From the NCBI RefSeq assembly GCF_000337415.1, contig NZ_AOJD01000032.1, positions 1 through 62,726 of the forward strand: a stretch of 62,726 nt of DNA, written 5' to 3'. Below the pieces are notes generated by a model, which did no database searches, was not told where the DNA came from, and saw nothing but the letters and a program-made list of their open reading frames with translations. This document shows positions 32,594 to 42,684 of this stretch, one piece after another (positions within the stretch are counted from its first letter, which is position 1; every line of letters begins with the position of its first letter). The stretch comes from Halorubrum tebenquichense DSM 14210 (GTDB lineage Archaea; Halobacteriota; Halobacteria; Halobacteriales; Haloferacaceae). The translations under genes were made by a program, and so were the position numbers.

Positions 32594-33103
32594 TCACTCG
32601 TCTGGGTCGTATTTCTCGCTCGCGGTCTCGAACGCCGACGCCGAGCGCTCCGTCTCGCGCCGGCGCTCCCGCTCCGCGATCGCTTCGGGGTCCGGGCTCG
32701 CGTCGTCGTCGATCCGCGCGATGGACCCGTGGACCTTCGCGTGACACCAGCGACAGAGGCCGACCGTGATCTCGTGCGCGTCGTCGCCGGCGTACGAGAG
32801 GTGGTGTTCCTCGACGAGCGGGCGGGCGTCCTCGTGCGCCAGTCGGACCTCCGCCAGTCCGCACCGGACGCACGCCTTCGCGTCGGTCGTCGACCGATAG
32901 TGGGGACACGCGCGCCACTCGCCGTCGGCACCGACGTGACAGTCGTAGCCCTCGGCACGGCGGTCGGCCGCGAACGCGGGGTCGTCGCCGGCCCGGGTCA
33001 GCGCGAACCGGCACCGGCCGTCGTCGGTGAGGTGGTCGCAGACGCCGGCGACCGCATACGGGTCGTCGACGCCGACGGGGGTTCCGTCGGGGGTGCGCTC
33101 CAT
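32594..33103 (-). CDS. HNH-like zinc protein (DUF7097-type)
   Basis: 169 aa; the ATG at 33103 (start MERTPDGTPV) matches the family's usual length. The core is an HNH nuclease-like motif, EEHHLSYAGD ... LCRWCHAKVH, with two paired cysteines and histidines for zinc. Further Cys pairs (GVCDHL, DGRCRF, KACVRCGL) make up a second zinc site. The C-terminal 40 residues are a charged helix. Whether it cuts DNA is unknown; the family is haloarchaeal and widely conserved. Confidence 0.72.
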   Translation of the reverse strand: MERTPDGTPVGVDDPYAVAGVCDHLTDDGRCRFALTRAGDDPAFAADRRAEGYDCHVGADGEWRACPHYRSTTDAKACVRCGLAEVRLAHEDARPLVEEHHLSYAGDDAHEITVGLCRWCHAKVHGSIARIDDDASPDPEAIAERERRRETERSASAFETASEKYDPDE

Positions 33104-33197
33104 GGAGACGGGTCGCGGCGGACGCACTTCAATTCGGTCCGCCGGTTCGTCGACGGAGACGCGGCTCGGGAGAGGCCGCTCGCGTCGCGAGCGCGAC

Positions 33198-34544
33198 TCA
33201 GACGAGGCTGGCCCCGTCGAAGTCCGTGCGCCCGTAGTCGACGTCGAGCAGCTTGAGGAGGGTGGGCGCGACGTCGAGGAGGTCCGCGTCCATGACGCTC
33301 GCGTCGGGGTGGTCGACGAACAGCGCGGCGTCGCCGAAGGCGTGCATCCCGGTCCGCGGCCCGTCGGCGTCGAACACGCCGTCGTGCGACCGGAACCCGG
33401 ACTTGAGGTCGAACCCGTCGTTGGGCACGACGACGAGGTCGGGCGCGATGGCGGCGTGGTCGCCGCGGAACACGGTCTCGCGGTCGACGACGCGGTCCGC
33501 GACCGGGTTCCCGTCGGGACCGGTCCACGACTCCAGCGCCGCGCGGAGCTCCGCGCGCGTCTCCTCGTACTCGTCTTCGGGGACGACGCCGTTCGGCTCG
33601 CGGCCCTCCACGTTGAGGTAGAAGCGGCCTGGGACGAGCGAGTACGCGCGGGCGTCGTCGTCGACGTCGGCGAGCGCGTCGTGGTCGTCCTCCTCGTAGG
33701 AGAGCCACCCCTCGCGTTCGAGCCACTCGTTACAGTAGACGTCGTACTCGAGTCGGGCGAACCCGTGCGTGGAGCCGACGACGAGCGTCACGTCGTTCGG
33801 GAGCGTCTCGCGGATCGAACCGATGTGCTCGTCGAGCGCGGCGTGGAAGGCGAGCAGTTCCTCGCGGTAGGTCCCCCCGTCCTCGTAGTCGCCCCACAGG
33901 AAGTGGTTGACGCGGTCGGGGGCGGTGAAGACGCCGACGAAGAGGTCCCAGTCGTCGCGCTCGACGTACCGCTCGAACGCCGCGGCCCGGGCGTCGAGGG
34001 TCTCGCGGGCGTGTTCGATGAACGCCGTTTTGTCCGCCTTGTGGCCGAGTTTCGCGTTGACCGACAGCCGGTAGTCGCTGCCGGTGAGGTACTCGCGGAG
34101 CTCCTCGGGGTGGGCGGCCGCGTCGAGGTCGGGCGAGAGGTAGCCCGAGACCATCCGCTGGACGGTCCGCTGCGGCGGGAACGTGACGGGGACGTTCAGC
34201 ACGGTCGCGTCGAGTCCCGCGTCGGTCGCGCGGTCCCACACCCGCGGCGACTGGACGTCTCGGCCCATCGGGACGTACGTGTCGTAGGAGCCGACCTCGC
34301 GGTCTTGGAAGCCGTACACGCCCGTCTCGCCCGGGTTCTTCCCGGTCGTGAGGCTCGGCCAGCACGCGCTGGACTCCGCCGGGAGGATGCTGTCGATTCC
34401 GCCGCCACCGCCGGCGTCCGCGACCGCCGACAGCGTCGGAAACGTCTCCGGGTTGTCGGCGACCAGCCGGTACGAGAGGCCGTCGATCCCGATGAACGCC
34501 ACCCGCGGGGTGTCACTCCCTCGCAGCCGGTCGAAGAGGCCCAT
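33198..34544 (-). CDS. Alkaline-phosphatase superfamily hydrolase
   Basis: 448 aa from MGLFDRLRG; two codons upstream is another ATG. The metal/nucleophile box is IGIDGLSYRLV near residue 18, followed by the PTLSAVADAG signature of type I phosphodiesterase/nucleotide pyrophosphatase relatives. DRVNHFLW (about residue 218) gives another metal-binding Asp/His pair. The last site, normally Ser-Asp-His-Gly, reads STHG, so one Asp is replaced by Thr. Substrate is unknown; relatives act on nucleotide sugars or phosphoglycerol groups. Confidence 0.85.
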   Translation of the reverse strand: MGLFDRLRGSDTPRVAFIGIDGLSYRLVADNPETFPTLSAVADAGGGGGIDSILPAESSACWPSLTTGKNPGETGVYGFQDREVGSYDTYVPMGRDVQSPRVWDRATDAGLDATVLNVPVTFPPQRTVQRMVSGYLSPDLDAAAHPEELREYLTGSDYRLSVNAKLGHKADKTAFIEHARETLDARAAAFERYVERDDWDLFVGVFTAPDRVNHFLWGDYEDGGTYREELLAFHAALDEHIGSIRETLPNDVTLVVGSTHGFARLEYDVYCNEWLEREGWLSYEEDDHDALADVDDDARAYSLVPGRFYLNVEGREPNGVVPEDEYEETRAELRAALESWTGPDGNPVADRVVDRETVFRGDHAAIAPDLVVVPNDGFDLKSGFRSHDGVFDADGPRTGMHAFGDAALFVDHPDASVMDADLLDVAPTLLKLLDVDYGRTDFDGASLV

Positions 34545-34693
34545 ACCCACCTATCCGCGGTCGGAGGCAAAAGGATTGACATCGGCGGGCGGCCCGGGGG
34601 ACGGGCGGCGTCGGTTCGGTCGCGCCCGACCGATCGTTCGGCAACCGCGCGGAGACCCACATACACAAGTGTGTCCGGCGGGAGGTTTAGACG

Positions 34694-36724
34694 ATGGCTT
34701 CGGGGCTCGTGCGGGTGCTGCTCGCGGACGGCGACGATACGTTCGCCGACGCGCTGAGCGATGCGCTCGATCGGGCTCCGGCAGCCGCGGCGGTGTCCCG
34801 CGTCCGCGACCACGCCGCCGCCGTGGCCGCCGTGGAGACCGAGCCGTACGACTGCGTCGTCACGGAGTACGACATCGACGGACCGGGGGGCGAAAGCGGG
34901 GGCGACGACCGGAACGAGTCCGAGGTCGACGACGCCGCGAGCGGACTCGACATCCTCCGTCGCGTCCGCGAGCGCGACCCGGCGCTTCCCGTCTTCCTCG
35001 TCACTGGAGCGGGCAGCGAGCGGGTCGCGGCCGCCGCCGTCGACGCCGATGCCACCGGGTACCTCCGGAAAGGGGAGTCGACCGGGGACGACGGGAGCGT
35101 CGCCGAGGCGCTCGCGGAGCGGATCGACGACGCGGTGGCGACCTACCGGTCTGGGTCGGGGACGCGCGAGGTCGGCGAGGACCGGGCCGAGATCCTCGAC
35201 CGGATGGCCGACGGCTTCGTCGCCGTCGACGCGGACGACGCGATCACGCACCTCAACGCGCAGGCGGCCGCGCTCGCCGGCGCGGTGGACGGCTCCGAGA
35301 GCGCAGCAGAGGGGGCGGAGGGGGCGGAGAGGCGGGACGACGCCGCGTCGGGCAGCGAGCCGGGCGACGCGGACGCGCTCGTCGGGACGAGCCTCTGGGA
35401 CGCGTTCCCGGACGCGGCCGAGACGGAGTTCGAGACCGCCTTCGAGCGCGCCCGAGCGACTGGCGAGCCGACCGAGGCGCGGACGTACTACGAACCGGCC
35501 GCCAGCTGGTTCGAGGCGCGGATCTACCCGTCCGCGAGCGGCGTCTCGGTGTACTTCCGCGACGTCACCGGGGCGGTCGAAGAGCGGGAAGAGATACAGC
35601 GCCGGGAGCGGGTGATGCGCCGGCTCTACGAGATCATCTCGGCGAAGGACGACCCGTTCGAAGGCAAAGTCGAGAAGCTGCTCGCGCTCGGACGCGACGT
35701 CCTCGGCGCGGAGTCCGGGCTGCTCTCGAACGTCCAGGGGAGCCGGTACGTCGTCGAGGTCGCGGACGACGTGACCGGGTCGTTCGGGGAGGGAGCGGTG
35801 GTCGACCTGTCGGAGACCAACTGCGAGCGCGTCGTGTCGACGGCGGCCTCGGTTCAGGTCCGCGACGTCGCGTCGGACCCGGACCTGTCGGCCCGCTCGG
35901 GGTTCGTCCAGCAAGGGATCTCCTGTTACGTCGGCGCGCCCGTGATCGTCGACGGCGACGTGTACGGGACGTTCTGCTTCTACGACCGGACGGACCGGTC
36001 TGAGCCGTTCTCCGACTGGGAGGCGACGCTGGTCGACCTGATGGCCCGCTGGGTCGGGTACGAGCTTGAGCGCCGAGAGACGCAGATCGAGATGCGACGC
36101 GAGCGCGACCGCCTCGAACAGTTCGCGAGCGTCGTGAGCCACGACCTCCGCAGCCCGCTCAACGTCGCCGCGGGCAACGTCGACCTCGTCCGGGAGTCGG
36201 TCGACGACGAGCGGCTGGCGCGGACGTCGAAGGCGCTCGACCGCATGGAGGAGCTGATCGGGGACGCGCTCTCGTTCGCCCGCCTCGGCGAGCGCGTCGT
36301 CGAGACCGAGGCCGTCGACCTCGTCCGCGTGGTCGAGGAGGCGTGGGCGACGACCGCGACGGGCGACGCGACGCTCGCGGCGGACGCGCTCGGCACCGTC
36401 GTCGGCGACGCCTCGCGGGTCCGGACGCTGTTCGAGAACCTGTTCCGGAACGCGGTGGAGCACGCGGGCGACGCCCCGACCGTCACCGTCGGCTGGGACG
36501 ACGGCGTCCTCTACGTCGCCGACGACGGGCCGGGAATTCCGGAGGAAAACCGCGATCAGGTGTTCGAGACGGGGTACACGACGAGCGGCGAGGGGACGGG
36601 GTTCGGACTCGGCATCGTCAAGGCGGTGGCCGAGGCCCACGGCTGGACCGTGCGGGCCGCCGCCGCGGACGGCGGCGGCGCGCGGTTCGAGTTCGGCGAC
36701 GTGGTCCGCCGCCGGGGCGACTGA
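34694..36724 (+). CDS. Receiver-PAS-GAF sensor histidine kinase
   Basis: 676 aa, no membrane segment. Domains in order: degenerate receiver (1-125), PAS (about 165-290), GAF (about 320-460), HisKA with phosphorylated His in VVSHDLRSP (about residue 482), and HATPase with N box ([11 protein letters not shown]) and G boxes ([16 protein letters not shown]). In the receiver the usual acceptor Asp position reads VVTEYDI, so a Glu stands where Asp is expected. A typical haloarchaeal cytoplasmic sensor, possibly for redox or light; no partner regulator is next to it. Confidence 0.9.
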   Translation: MASGLVRVLLADGDDTFADALSDALDRAPAAAAVSRVRDHAAAVAAVETEPYDCVVTEYDIDGPGGESGGDDRNESEVDDAASGLDILRRVRERDPALPVFLVTGAGSERVAAAAVDADATGYLRKGESTGDDGSVAEALAERIDDAVATYRSGSGTREVGEDRAEILDRMADGFVAVDADDAITHLNAQAAALAGAVDGSESAAEGAEGAERRDDAASGSEPGDADALVGTSLWDAFPDAAETEFETAFERARATGEPTEARTYYEPAASWFEARIYPSASGVSVYFRDVTGAVEEREEIQRRERVMRRLYEIISAKDDPFEGKVEKLLALGRDVLGAESGLLSNVQGSRYVVEVADDVTGSFGEGAVVDLSETNCERVVSTAASVQVRDVASDPDLSARSGFVQQGISCYVGAPVIVDGDVYGTFCFYDRTDRSEPFSDWEATLVDLMARWVGYELERRETQIEMRRERDRLEQFASVVSHDLRSPLNVAAGNVDLVRESVDDERLARTSKALDRMEELIGDALSFARLGERVVETEAVDLVRVVEEAWATTATGDATLAADALGTVVGDASRVRTLFENLFRNAVEHAGDAPTVTVGWDDGVLYVADDGPGIPEENRDQVFETGYTTSGEGTGFGLGIVKAVAEAHGWTVRAAAADGGGARFEFGDVVRRRGD

Positions 36725-36803
36725 CGCCATAGCGGCTCGGTCGGGCCCGGCGCCGCCGACTCGCTCGGGAGGGTTTTTGTCCGTGACTCGCGGAGGGGTC
36801 GGC

Positions 36804-37730
36804 ATGGAGACCCGACGCGCGCTGCTCGTCGACGCGTTCGCCGCGGAGCCGCTGGCCGGGAACGCCGCCGGCGTCCTCCCCGACGCCGAGGGACTGAGCG
36901 ACGACCAGATGGCCGCCGTCGCCGCCGAACTCGGGGCCTCGGAGACGGCGTTCCTGACCGACGGCGACGGGACGACCGACGCGGGTGAGGGGGTCGACGA
37001 CCGCCTCCGCTACTTCTCGCCGACCACGGAGGTCGACCTCTGCGGTCACGCCACGGTCGCGACGTACGGCGCGCTGTTCGCCGAGGGAGCGATCGACGGG
37101 GGCGAGCGCACGCTCCGCACGAACGTCGGCGACCTCACGGTCTCGGTCGACGACGACGGCACCGTCTGGATGCGACAGCAGGCACCGAGCGTCGAGACCG
37201 TCGAGGTCGACGCCGGTCGGCTCGGGCCGGCGCTCGGGATCGACCCCGCCGCGCTGCGCGACGTGGGCGCGGACCTCCCCGTCGCGGTCGCGTCGACCGG
37301 GCTGCCGTTCCTCGTCGTCCCCGTGAACTTCCTCGAACGGCTCGGCGAGGCCGACCCGGACGACGAGGCGATCGAACGCCTCTCCGAGGAGTTCGACGCC
37401 GCCGGCGTGTACGCGTTCACCTTCGACACGCTCGAAGGCGACTCGACGCTCCACGGCCGGGCGTTCGTGCCGTCGCTCGGGATCTCGGAGGACCCGGTCA
37501 CGGGCACCGCGAGCGGGGCCGTCGGCGGGTACCTCCGGCACGTCGACGCGTTCGACGGCGACGAACCGGACGAACTCCGCTTCGAGCAGGGCCACTTCCT
37601 CGGCCGGCCGGGGCACGTCCGAGTCCGGGTAGAGGCGGACGGGGTCCGCGTCGGCGGTCGAACGTCGGTCGCGCTCGACGGCGAAGTCCAGATCCCCGAC
37701 GACGACGAAGACGAGATCATCGAGGCGTGA
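36804..37730 (+). CDS. PhzF-family isomerase-like protein
   Basis: 308 aa, diaminopimelate-epimerase fold. The N-terminal METRRALLVDAFAAEPLAGN, the catalytic-Glu segment SETAFL and the EDPVTGTASGA loop typify the family. PhzF acts in phenazine synthesis, but archaeal relatives have unknown substrates and are thought to be isomerases. Acidic C-terminus is a halophile adaptation. Confidence 0.88.
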   Translation: METRRALLVDAFAAEPLAGNAAGVLPDAEGLSDDQMAAVAAELGASETAFLTDGDGTTDAGEGVDDRLRYFSPTTEVDLCGHATVATYGALFAEGAIDGGERTLRTNVGDLTVSVDDDGTVWMRQQAPSVETVEVDAGRLGPALGIDPAALRDVGADLPVAVASTGLPFLVVPVNFLERLGEADPDDEAIERLSEEFDAAGVYAFTFDTLEGDSTLHGRAFVPSLGISEDPVTGTASGAVGGYLRHVDAFDGDEPDELRFEQGHFLGRPGHVRVRVEADGVRVGGRTSVALDGEVQIPDDDEDEIIEA

Positions 37731-37839
37731 GCCGTCGGGTCGGTCGGACTCCGGCGACCTTCGGGGCCGGAGCCAGACCGGAACCGGATCGGGATCCGGC
37801 GGACCGAACGTTTAGGATCGCTCGCGGCCTACGGACCCC

Positions 37840-38034
37840 ATGGAGTTCGACCTTCCGCGCGCGGCAGCGATCCTCGTACTGATCGTCGCGATCGGCGCTG
37901 GCGGCCTCATCGGTGCCGGCATGATGCCCCTCCAGACGACGCTGATGATGGTCGTGCCGTCGATGCTCGTCTTCGGGGCGGTGGCGTTCGCGATCGGCGT
38001 GAAACACGGCGAGTTCCGGTCGGCGCACGCCTGA
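37840..38034 (+). CDS. 64-aa two-segment membrane protein
   Basis: Two hydrophobic segments (residues 9-27 and 33-53) joined by a short loop, N-terminus charged, C-terminus ending KHGEFRSAHA. Found as a small conserved haloarchaeal membrane protein; function unknown. The ATG is followed by an open frame with chromosomal codon use. Confidence 0.65.
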   Translation: MEFDLPRAAAILVLIVAIGAGGLIGAGMMPLQTTLMMVVPSMLVFGAVAFAIGVKHGEFRSAHA

Positions 38035-38113
38035 CGCCGGGCCTCGAAGCCGCTACCGCCCCGTCTCGCGGGGAATCACGACCCTTTTGAAACGGCGACG
38101 CGAACCCGGAGCC

Positions 38114-39064
38114 GTGCTGCCCGGGTCGCCACTCGTCGAACTGCTGTTGATCGCCGGCGGCGTCGCCCTCCTGTACGCCGGTGCCGAACTGCTCGTGTCC
38201 GGCGCGAGCGACCTCGCGCTCGCCGTCGGGCTGAAGGCGTCGACGGTCGGCGTCACCGTCGTGGCGTTCGCGACGACCGCCCCGGAGCTGTTCGTCTCCC
38301 TGCTCGGCGCGGTCACGGTGTCGACCGACATCGGGCTCGGCGCGATCGTCGGCTCGAACGTCGCGAACGTCGGGCTGGTGTTGGGCGTCTCCGCGCTCAT
38401 CCGCCCGCTCGACGTCTCGGACACCGTGTTCCGCCGCCACGTCCCGTTCATGGTGCTCGCCGCGCTGCTGCTCGTCGGCCTCGGCTGGGACGGCCGGATC
38501 GGGCTCGTCGACGGCGTCGTGCTGCTGGCCGCGCTCATCGGGTTCACCGCCGCGGTCCTCCGGAACGTCCAGCAGAACCAGTCTGCCATCTCCGAGGCTG
38601 AGCGCGACGAGATGCCCGACGCGAAGGCGCGCGACGTCGCGGCCGTGGTCGGCGGCATCGTCGCGCTCGTGCTCGGCTCCCGGTGGCTGATCGACGGGGG
38701 CGAGTCGCTGCTGTCGGCCGCGGGGTTCTCCGACATCTTCATCGGGCTCACGGTGCTGGCGCTCGGCACGTCGCTGCCGGAGCTGGCCGCGAGCGTCGTC
38801 GCCGCGGTCCGCGGCGAGGCTGAGTTCAGCGTGGGCAACGTCGTGGGGTCGAACATCTACAACGTCCTCGCGGTCATCGGCATCGTCGCCGTGGTGACGC
38901 CCATCGGCGTCTCCCCCGCCGTCCGCGGGTTCGAGTTCCCCGCGCTCCTCGCGTTCACGGCGGTCGCCGTCGGGATGATGGCGTACGGCGAGCGGATCAC
39001 CCGCGTCGACGGCGCGGTCCTCGTGGTCGGCTACGGCGTCTTCGTGTACCTACTGCTGCCGTGA
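38114..39064 (+). CDS. Sodium/calcium exchanger-type antiporter
   Basis: 316 aa from GTG at 38114; a TTG 9 codons upstream is the alternative. Ten or so membrane segments in two inverted repeats, each carrying the CaCA signature: TAPELFVSLLGA with GSNVANVG in the first half and TSLPELAASVVA with GSNIYNVLAV in the second. It exchanges Ca2+ or another cation against Na+ or H+. Confidence 0.9.
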   Translation: MLPGSPLVELLLIAGGVALLYAGAELLVSGASDLALAVGLKASTVGVTVVAFATTAPELFVSLLGAVTVSTDIGLGAIVGSNVANVGLVLGVSALIRPLDVSDTVFRRHVPFMVLAALLLVGLGWDGRIGLVDGVVLLAALIGFTAAVLRNVQQNQSAISEAERDEMPDAKARDVAAVVGGIVALVLGSRWLIDGGESLLSAAGFSDIFIGLTVLALGTSLPELAASVVAAVRGEAEFSVGNVVGSNIYNVLAVIGIVAVVTPIGVSPAVRGFEFPALLAFTAVAVGMMAYGERITRVDGAVLVVGYGVFVYLLLP

Positions 39065-39142
39065 CCGGGATCGATCGATAGGTCGAGGCGGAGCGGAGCG
39101 CGAACCGACGGGTATTCGGTCGCGGACGGCGGAGACGTGTGC

Positions 39143-40543
39143 GTGATAGCGATCGTCGTCAGCCGTGCCGACAGCGCCTCGGAACACATCGGCGAGCGGC
39201 TCTTGGAGGTCGGCGACTGGGAGGTCCGGGAGGACGACTCGCTGCCCGACGCCGAGGGCGGCGGGACCTACTACCGGACTGAGGGGTTCGAGCTCCGCGA
39301 GTTCGACGACCTCCACATCCGGCTGTCGGACCCGGTCGCCGCGTTCGACCGCGACCCCGAGTTCCTCGCGTTCGTCTCCAGACACTCGGGCGAGACCGGG
39401 GAGCTCCTGACCGCGCACGTCACCGGGAACTTCGGCGGTGCCGAGTACGGCGGCGAGCCGGAGTCGCTGGCGCGGGCCGCGCCCGGCGCGGAGAAGCGCG
39501 TCGTCGAGGCGCTCGCCCGGCGCGCGCCCGAGGGGTACGAGGTCGGCATCGAGTGTACGCACCACGGGCCGACCGACGTCTCCGTCCCGTCGCTGTTCGT
39601 CGAACTCGGGTCCGACGAGCCGCAGTGGGCGGACCCCGAGGCGGCCCGAGCGGTCGCGCGGGCGGTCCTCGACCTGCGCGGGGCGGGCGCGGATCGGATC
39701 GCCGCCGAGACCGCCGACGGCGACGCCGCGGCCCGCCCCCGTCACGTCGTCGGCTTCGGCGGCGGCCACTACGCGCCGCGGTTCACCCGGATCGTCCGCG
39801 AGACCGAGTGGGCGGTGGGCCACGTCGGGGCCGACTGGGCGCTCGGGGACCTCGGCGCGCCCGAGGCGAACCGCGACGTGATCGACGCCGCCTTCGCGCG
39901 GAGCCGGGCCGACCGCGCCGTGATCGACGGCGACCGCCCCGAGCTCGCCGCGGTCGTGGAGGATCTCGGCTACCGAGTGGTGAGCGAGACGTGGGTCCGA
40001 GAGGTCGGCGACGCGCCGCTCCCGCTCGTCGAGAGCTTGGAGGAGGCGATCGGTCCCGTCGACGACGGGCTGCGGTTCGGCGCGGTCGAGCCGGCCGGTC
40101 CGACGGCGTTCGCGGTCCGCGACCTCCCGGCCGACCTGCTCGCGCGGGCGCAGGGACTCGACGCCGACGCGGCTCGGGAGGCGGTGGAGTCGGTCGCCGT
40201 CGCGTTCGACACGGAGCAGGGCGGGACCCGCGCGGCGGGCCAGGTCGCGTTCGCGTCGGCCCCGGACGCGCCGGGGTACGGCGACCTCGTCGCGGCGCTC
40301 GCGGAGGTACTTGAGGCGGGCTACGACGCGGTTGAGGTACTGCCGGAACGGAGCGCCGTCGTCGCCCGGGAGACCGCGTTCGATCCGGGGCTGGCGGCCG
40401 AGCGAGGCGTTCCCGAGGGACCGGCGTTCGGCCGGCTCGCCGACGGCGAGGCAGTCGAGGTCGACGGCGAGGCGATCGAGCCGGACGACGTGTCGCGGGC
40501 CCGGAGCGACCGGTTCCCGATCGACGCGGCCGCGCTCGACTGA
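39143..40543 (+). CDS. dtdA: D-aminoacyl-tRNA deacylase
   Basis: 466 aa from GTG at 39143, which gives the family start (V-I-A-I-V-V-S-R-A-D-S-A-S-E-H-I). Removes D-amino acids wrongly attached to tRNA. HVTGNFGGAEYGG and GIECTHHGPTDV are the GEK1-type DtdA motifs, the latter with the His-His of the active site; FGGGHYAPRF is another conserved stretch. The C-terminal 180 residues are a halophile-type extension. Confidence 0.9.
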   Translation: MIAIVVSRADSASEHIGERLLEVGDWEVREDDSLPDAEGGGTYYRTEGFELREFDDLHIRLSDPVAAFDRDPEFLAFVSRHSGETGELLTAHVTGNFGGAEYGGEPESLARAAPGAEKRVVEALARRAPEGYEVGIECTHHGPTDVSVPSLFVELGSDEPQWADPEAARAVARAVLDLRGAGADRIAAETADGDAAARPRHVVGFGGGHYAPRFTRIVRETEWAVGHVGADWALGDLGAPEANRDVIDAAFARSRADRAVIDGDRPELAAVVEDLGYRVVSETWVREVGDAPLPLVESLEEAIGPVDDGLRFGAVEPAGPTAFAVRDLPADLLARAQGLDADAAREAVESVAVAFDTEQGGTRAAGQVAFASAPDAPGYGDLVAALAEVLEAGYDAVEVLPERSAVVARETAFDPGLAAERGVPEGPAFGRLADGEAVEVDGEAIEPDDVSRARSDRFPIDAAALD

Positions 40544-40652
40544 TTTTTAAGCGACTCCGACGCCGCGGGTATCGGGTGTGACATCCGTACTCTCGGGGGT
40601 GGGCGGCGAACGCCGTCGATTTCGCCGTCCGACCCGCGTCAGACGATCGGGC

Positions 40653-40663
40653 AAAAATAAATA
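40653..40663 (+). promoter_or_regulatory. TATA box of ftsZ1
   Basis: AAAAATAAATA, ending about 27 nt before the ATG, with few bases available for a leader: a leaderless promoter. Confidence 0.65.
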
Positions 40664-40689
40664 CGTCCGGGTCGCAACGACACCACATA

Positions 40690-41847
40690 ATGGACTCCAT
40701 CGTTGAGGACGCCATCGACGAAGCCGAAGAGGCCCCCGCAGACGACGCCGGGGGAGCCGGCGAGAGCGCCGCCGGAGGGAGCGCCGGCGCGCCGCCACAG
40801 ACCGGAACGATGACCGACGACGAGCTACAGGACGTCCTCCAGGACCTCCAGACGAACATCACGGTCGTCGGCTGCGGAGGTGCCGGCGGCAACACGGTCA
40901 ACCGGATGACCCAGGAGGGCATCCACGGCGCGAAGCTGGTCGCCGCGAACACCGACGTCCAGCACCTCGTCAACATCGAGGCCGACACGAAGATCCTCAT
41001 GGGTCAACAGAAGACGCAGGGCCGCGGGGCCGGGTCGCTGCCGCAGGTGGGCGAGGAGGCCGCCATCGAGTCCCAAGAGGAGATCCAAGACGCCATCGAC
41101 GGCTCCGACATGGTGTTCGTCACCGCGGGGCTGGGCGGCGGGACGGGGACCGGCTCGGCACCGGTCGTCGCGAAGGCCGCCCGGGAGTCCGGCGCGCTCA
41201 CCATCGCCATCGTCACGACACCATTCACCGCCGAGGGCGAGGTCCGCCGCACGAACGCCGAGGCCGGCCTCGAACGGCTCCGCGACGTGAGCGACACGGT
41301 CATCGTCGTCCCCAACGACCGCCTGCTCGACGCGGTCGGGAAGCTCCCGGTCCGGCAGGCGTTCAAGGTGTCCGACGAGGTGCTGATGCGCTCGGTGAAG
41401 GGAATCACGGAGCTGATCACCATGCCCGGGCTGGTCAACCTCGACTTCGCAGACGTCCGCACCGTCATGGAGAAGGGCGGCGTCGCGATGATCGGCCTCG
41501 GCGAGTCCGACTCCGACTCGAAGGCGCAGGACTCGGTGAAGTCCGCGCTGCGGTCGCCGCTTTTAGACGTCGACATCTCCGGCGCGAACTCCGCGCTGGT
41601 GAACGTCACCGGCGGGACGGACATGTCCATCGAGGAGGCGGAGGGCGTCGTCGAGGAGATCTACGACCGCATCGACCCCGACGCGCGGATCATCTGGGGG
41701 ACCTCCGTCGACGACGAACTGGAAGGCGAGATGCGCACGATGATCGTCGTGACCGGCGTCGAGTCGCCGCAGATCTACGGGAACAACGGCGAGCCGCCGG
41801 AGGGCGACGCGCCCAGCGACGTCGAGGACATCGACTACGTCGAGTAG
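40690..41847 (+). CDS. ftsZ1: Cell division protein FtsZ1
   Basis: 385 aa tubulin-like GTPase that forms the midcell ring. The glycine-rich nucleotide loop is [10 protein letters not shown] (about residue 147); the NTDVQHL and VPNDRLL motifs and the T7-loop ([11 protein letters not shown]) with catalytic Asp are present. A 50-residue acidic N-terminal extension is usual in haloarchaea. Its place right before secE and nusG is the known haloarchaeal setting of FtsZ1 rather than FtsZ2. Confidence 0.95.
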   Translation: MDSIVEDAIDEAEEAPADDAGGAGESAAGGSAGAPPQTGTMTDDELQDVLQDLQTNITVVGCGGAGGNTVNRMTQEGIHGAKLVAANTDVQHLVNIEADTKILMGQQKTQGRGAGSLPQVGEEAAIESQEEIQDAIDGSDMVFVTAGLGGGTGTGSAPVVAKAARESGALTIAIVTTPFTAEGEVRRTNAEAGLERLRDVSDTVIVVPNDRLLDAVGKLPVRQAFKVSDEVLMRSVKGITELITMPGLVNLDFADVRTVMEKGGVAMIGLGESDSDSKAQDSVKSALRSPLLDVDISGANSALVNVTGGTDMSIEEAEGVVEEIYDRIDPDARIIWGTSVDDELEGEMRTMIVVTGVESPQIYGNNGEPPEGDAPSDVEDIDYVE

Positions 41848-41889
41848 CGCCGCCGTCGCGAGTTCGACGGTCAGGGGCGCATCAAAAGG

Positions 41890-41896
41890 TAAAAAC
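41890..41896 (+). promoter_or_regulatory. TATA box of secE-nusG
   Basis: TAAAAAC-like box about 27 nt before the secE ATG, in AAAAGGTAAAAACC; leaderless promoter for the pair. Confidence 0.5.
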
Positions 41897-41922
41897 CGTC
41901 TCGTCTCGAATCCGCTGGTAAC

Positions 41923-42099
41923 ATGGACGTTCCGTACGATCTCAACAGTTACATTCGGGTGCTGAAGCTGGCGAGCACGCCGAGCACCGACGAGTTCCTC
42001 CAGGTGTCGAAGATCGCCGGTGCCGGAATCCTACTGATCGGGTTCATCGGGTTCCTCATGTTCGCTATCATGAGCCTCCTCCCGGGGGTCGGCGCGTAA
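41923..42099 (+). CDS. secE: Protein translocase subunit SecE
   Basis: 58 aa, a single-span subunit of the SecYE translocon. The N-terminal amphipathic helix (RVLKLASTPSTDEFLQVSKI) and the hydrophobic segment (residues 33-53) match archaeal SecE/Sec61-gamma. Its stop overlaps the nusG ATG (TAATG). Confidence 0.9.
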   Translation: MDVPYDLNSYIRVLKLASTPSTDEFLQVSKIAGAGILLIGFIGFLMFAIMSLLPGVGA

Positions 42100-42551
42100 T
42101 GCCGATCTACTCGGTCAAGACGACGGCGAGCCAGGAGCGCACCGTCGCCGACATGCTCGCCGAGAAGGAGATGCCCGAGATCCAGGCCGTCATCGCCCCC
42201 GACCAGCTCACGAGCTACGTGATGGTCGAGGCCACCGACGGCACGGTGTTCGAGCGGATCCTCGACGAGATCCCGCACGCGAACGGGGTCATTCAGGGCG
42301 GCGACGGGCCCGCCGAGAGCCCCTTCTCCGAGGTCGAGCACTTCCTCTCGCCGACCCCGGACGTGGAGGGGATCGCCGAGGGCGACATCGTCGAGCTGAT
42401 CGCCGGGCCGTTCAAGGGCGAGAAGGCGCGCGTCCAGCGGATCGACGAGGGGAAAGACCAGGTGACCGTCGAGCTGTACGAGGCGACCGTCCCGATTCCG
42501 GTGACGGTCCGCGGCGACCAGATCCGCGTCCTCGACAGCGAGGAACGGTAG
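42099..42551 (+). CDS. nusG: Transcription elongation factor Spt5/NusG
   Basis: 150 aa with the NGN domain (residues 1-85, YSVKTTASQERTVADML) and a KOW domain (about 88-145, GDIVELIAGPFKGEKARV). Binds the RNA polymerase clamp to raise processivity. Coupled to secE as in most archaea. Confidence 0.95.
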   Translation: MPIYSVKTTASQERTVADMLAEKEMPEIQAVIAPDQLTSYVMVEATDGTVFERILDEIPHANGVIQGGDGPAESPFSEVEHFLSPTPDVEGIAEGDIVELIAGPFKGEKARVQRIDEGKDQVTVELYEATVPIPVTVRGDQIRVLDSEER

Positions 42552-42654
42552 TCCCTCGTATTGAGCGAGCGGCGTGACCGCCGCGAGCCGACGGCGAGGA
42601 GCGGTGACGCGGCGGCCGGCGCTCTGACGCCGGGCTCGCACGTAACGACAAGGG

Positions 42655-42661
42655 CTTTATT
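42655..42661 (+). promoter_or_regulatory. TATA box of artA
   Basis: CTTTATT about 24-30 nt before the artA ATG; leaderless promoter. Confidence 0.55.
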
Positions 42662-42684
42662 CGACGACGACGGAGGGTACGGAC

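Noticed and set aside
34196-36805. 869-aa open frame on the minus strand
   Set aside because: Covers both the AlkP gene in another frame and the antisense of the histidine kinase, whose domains are intact.
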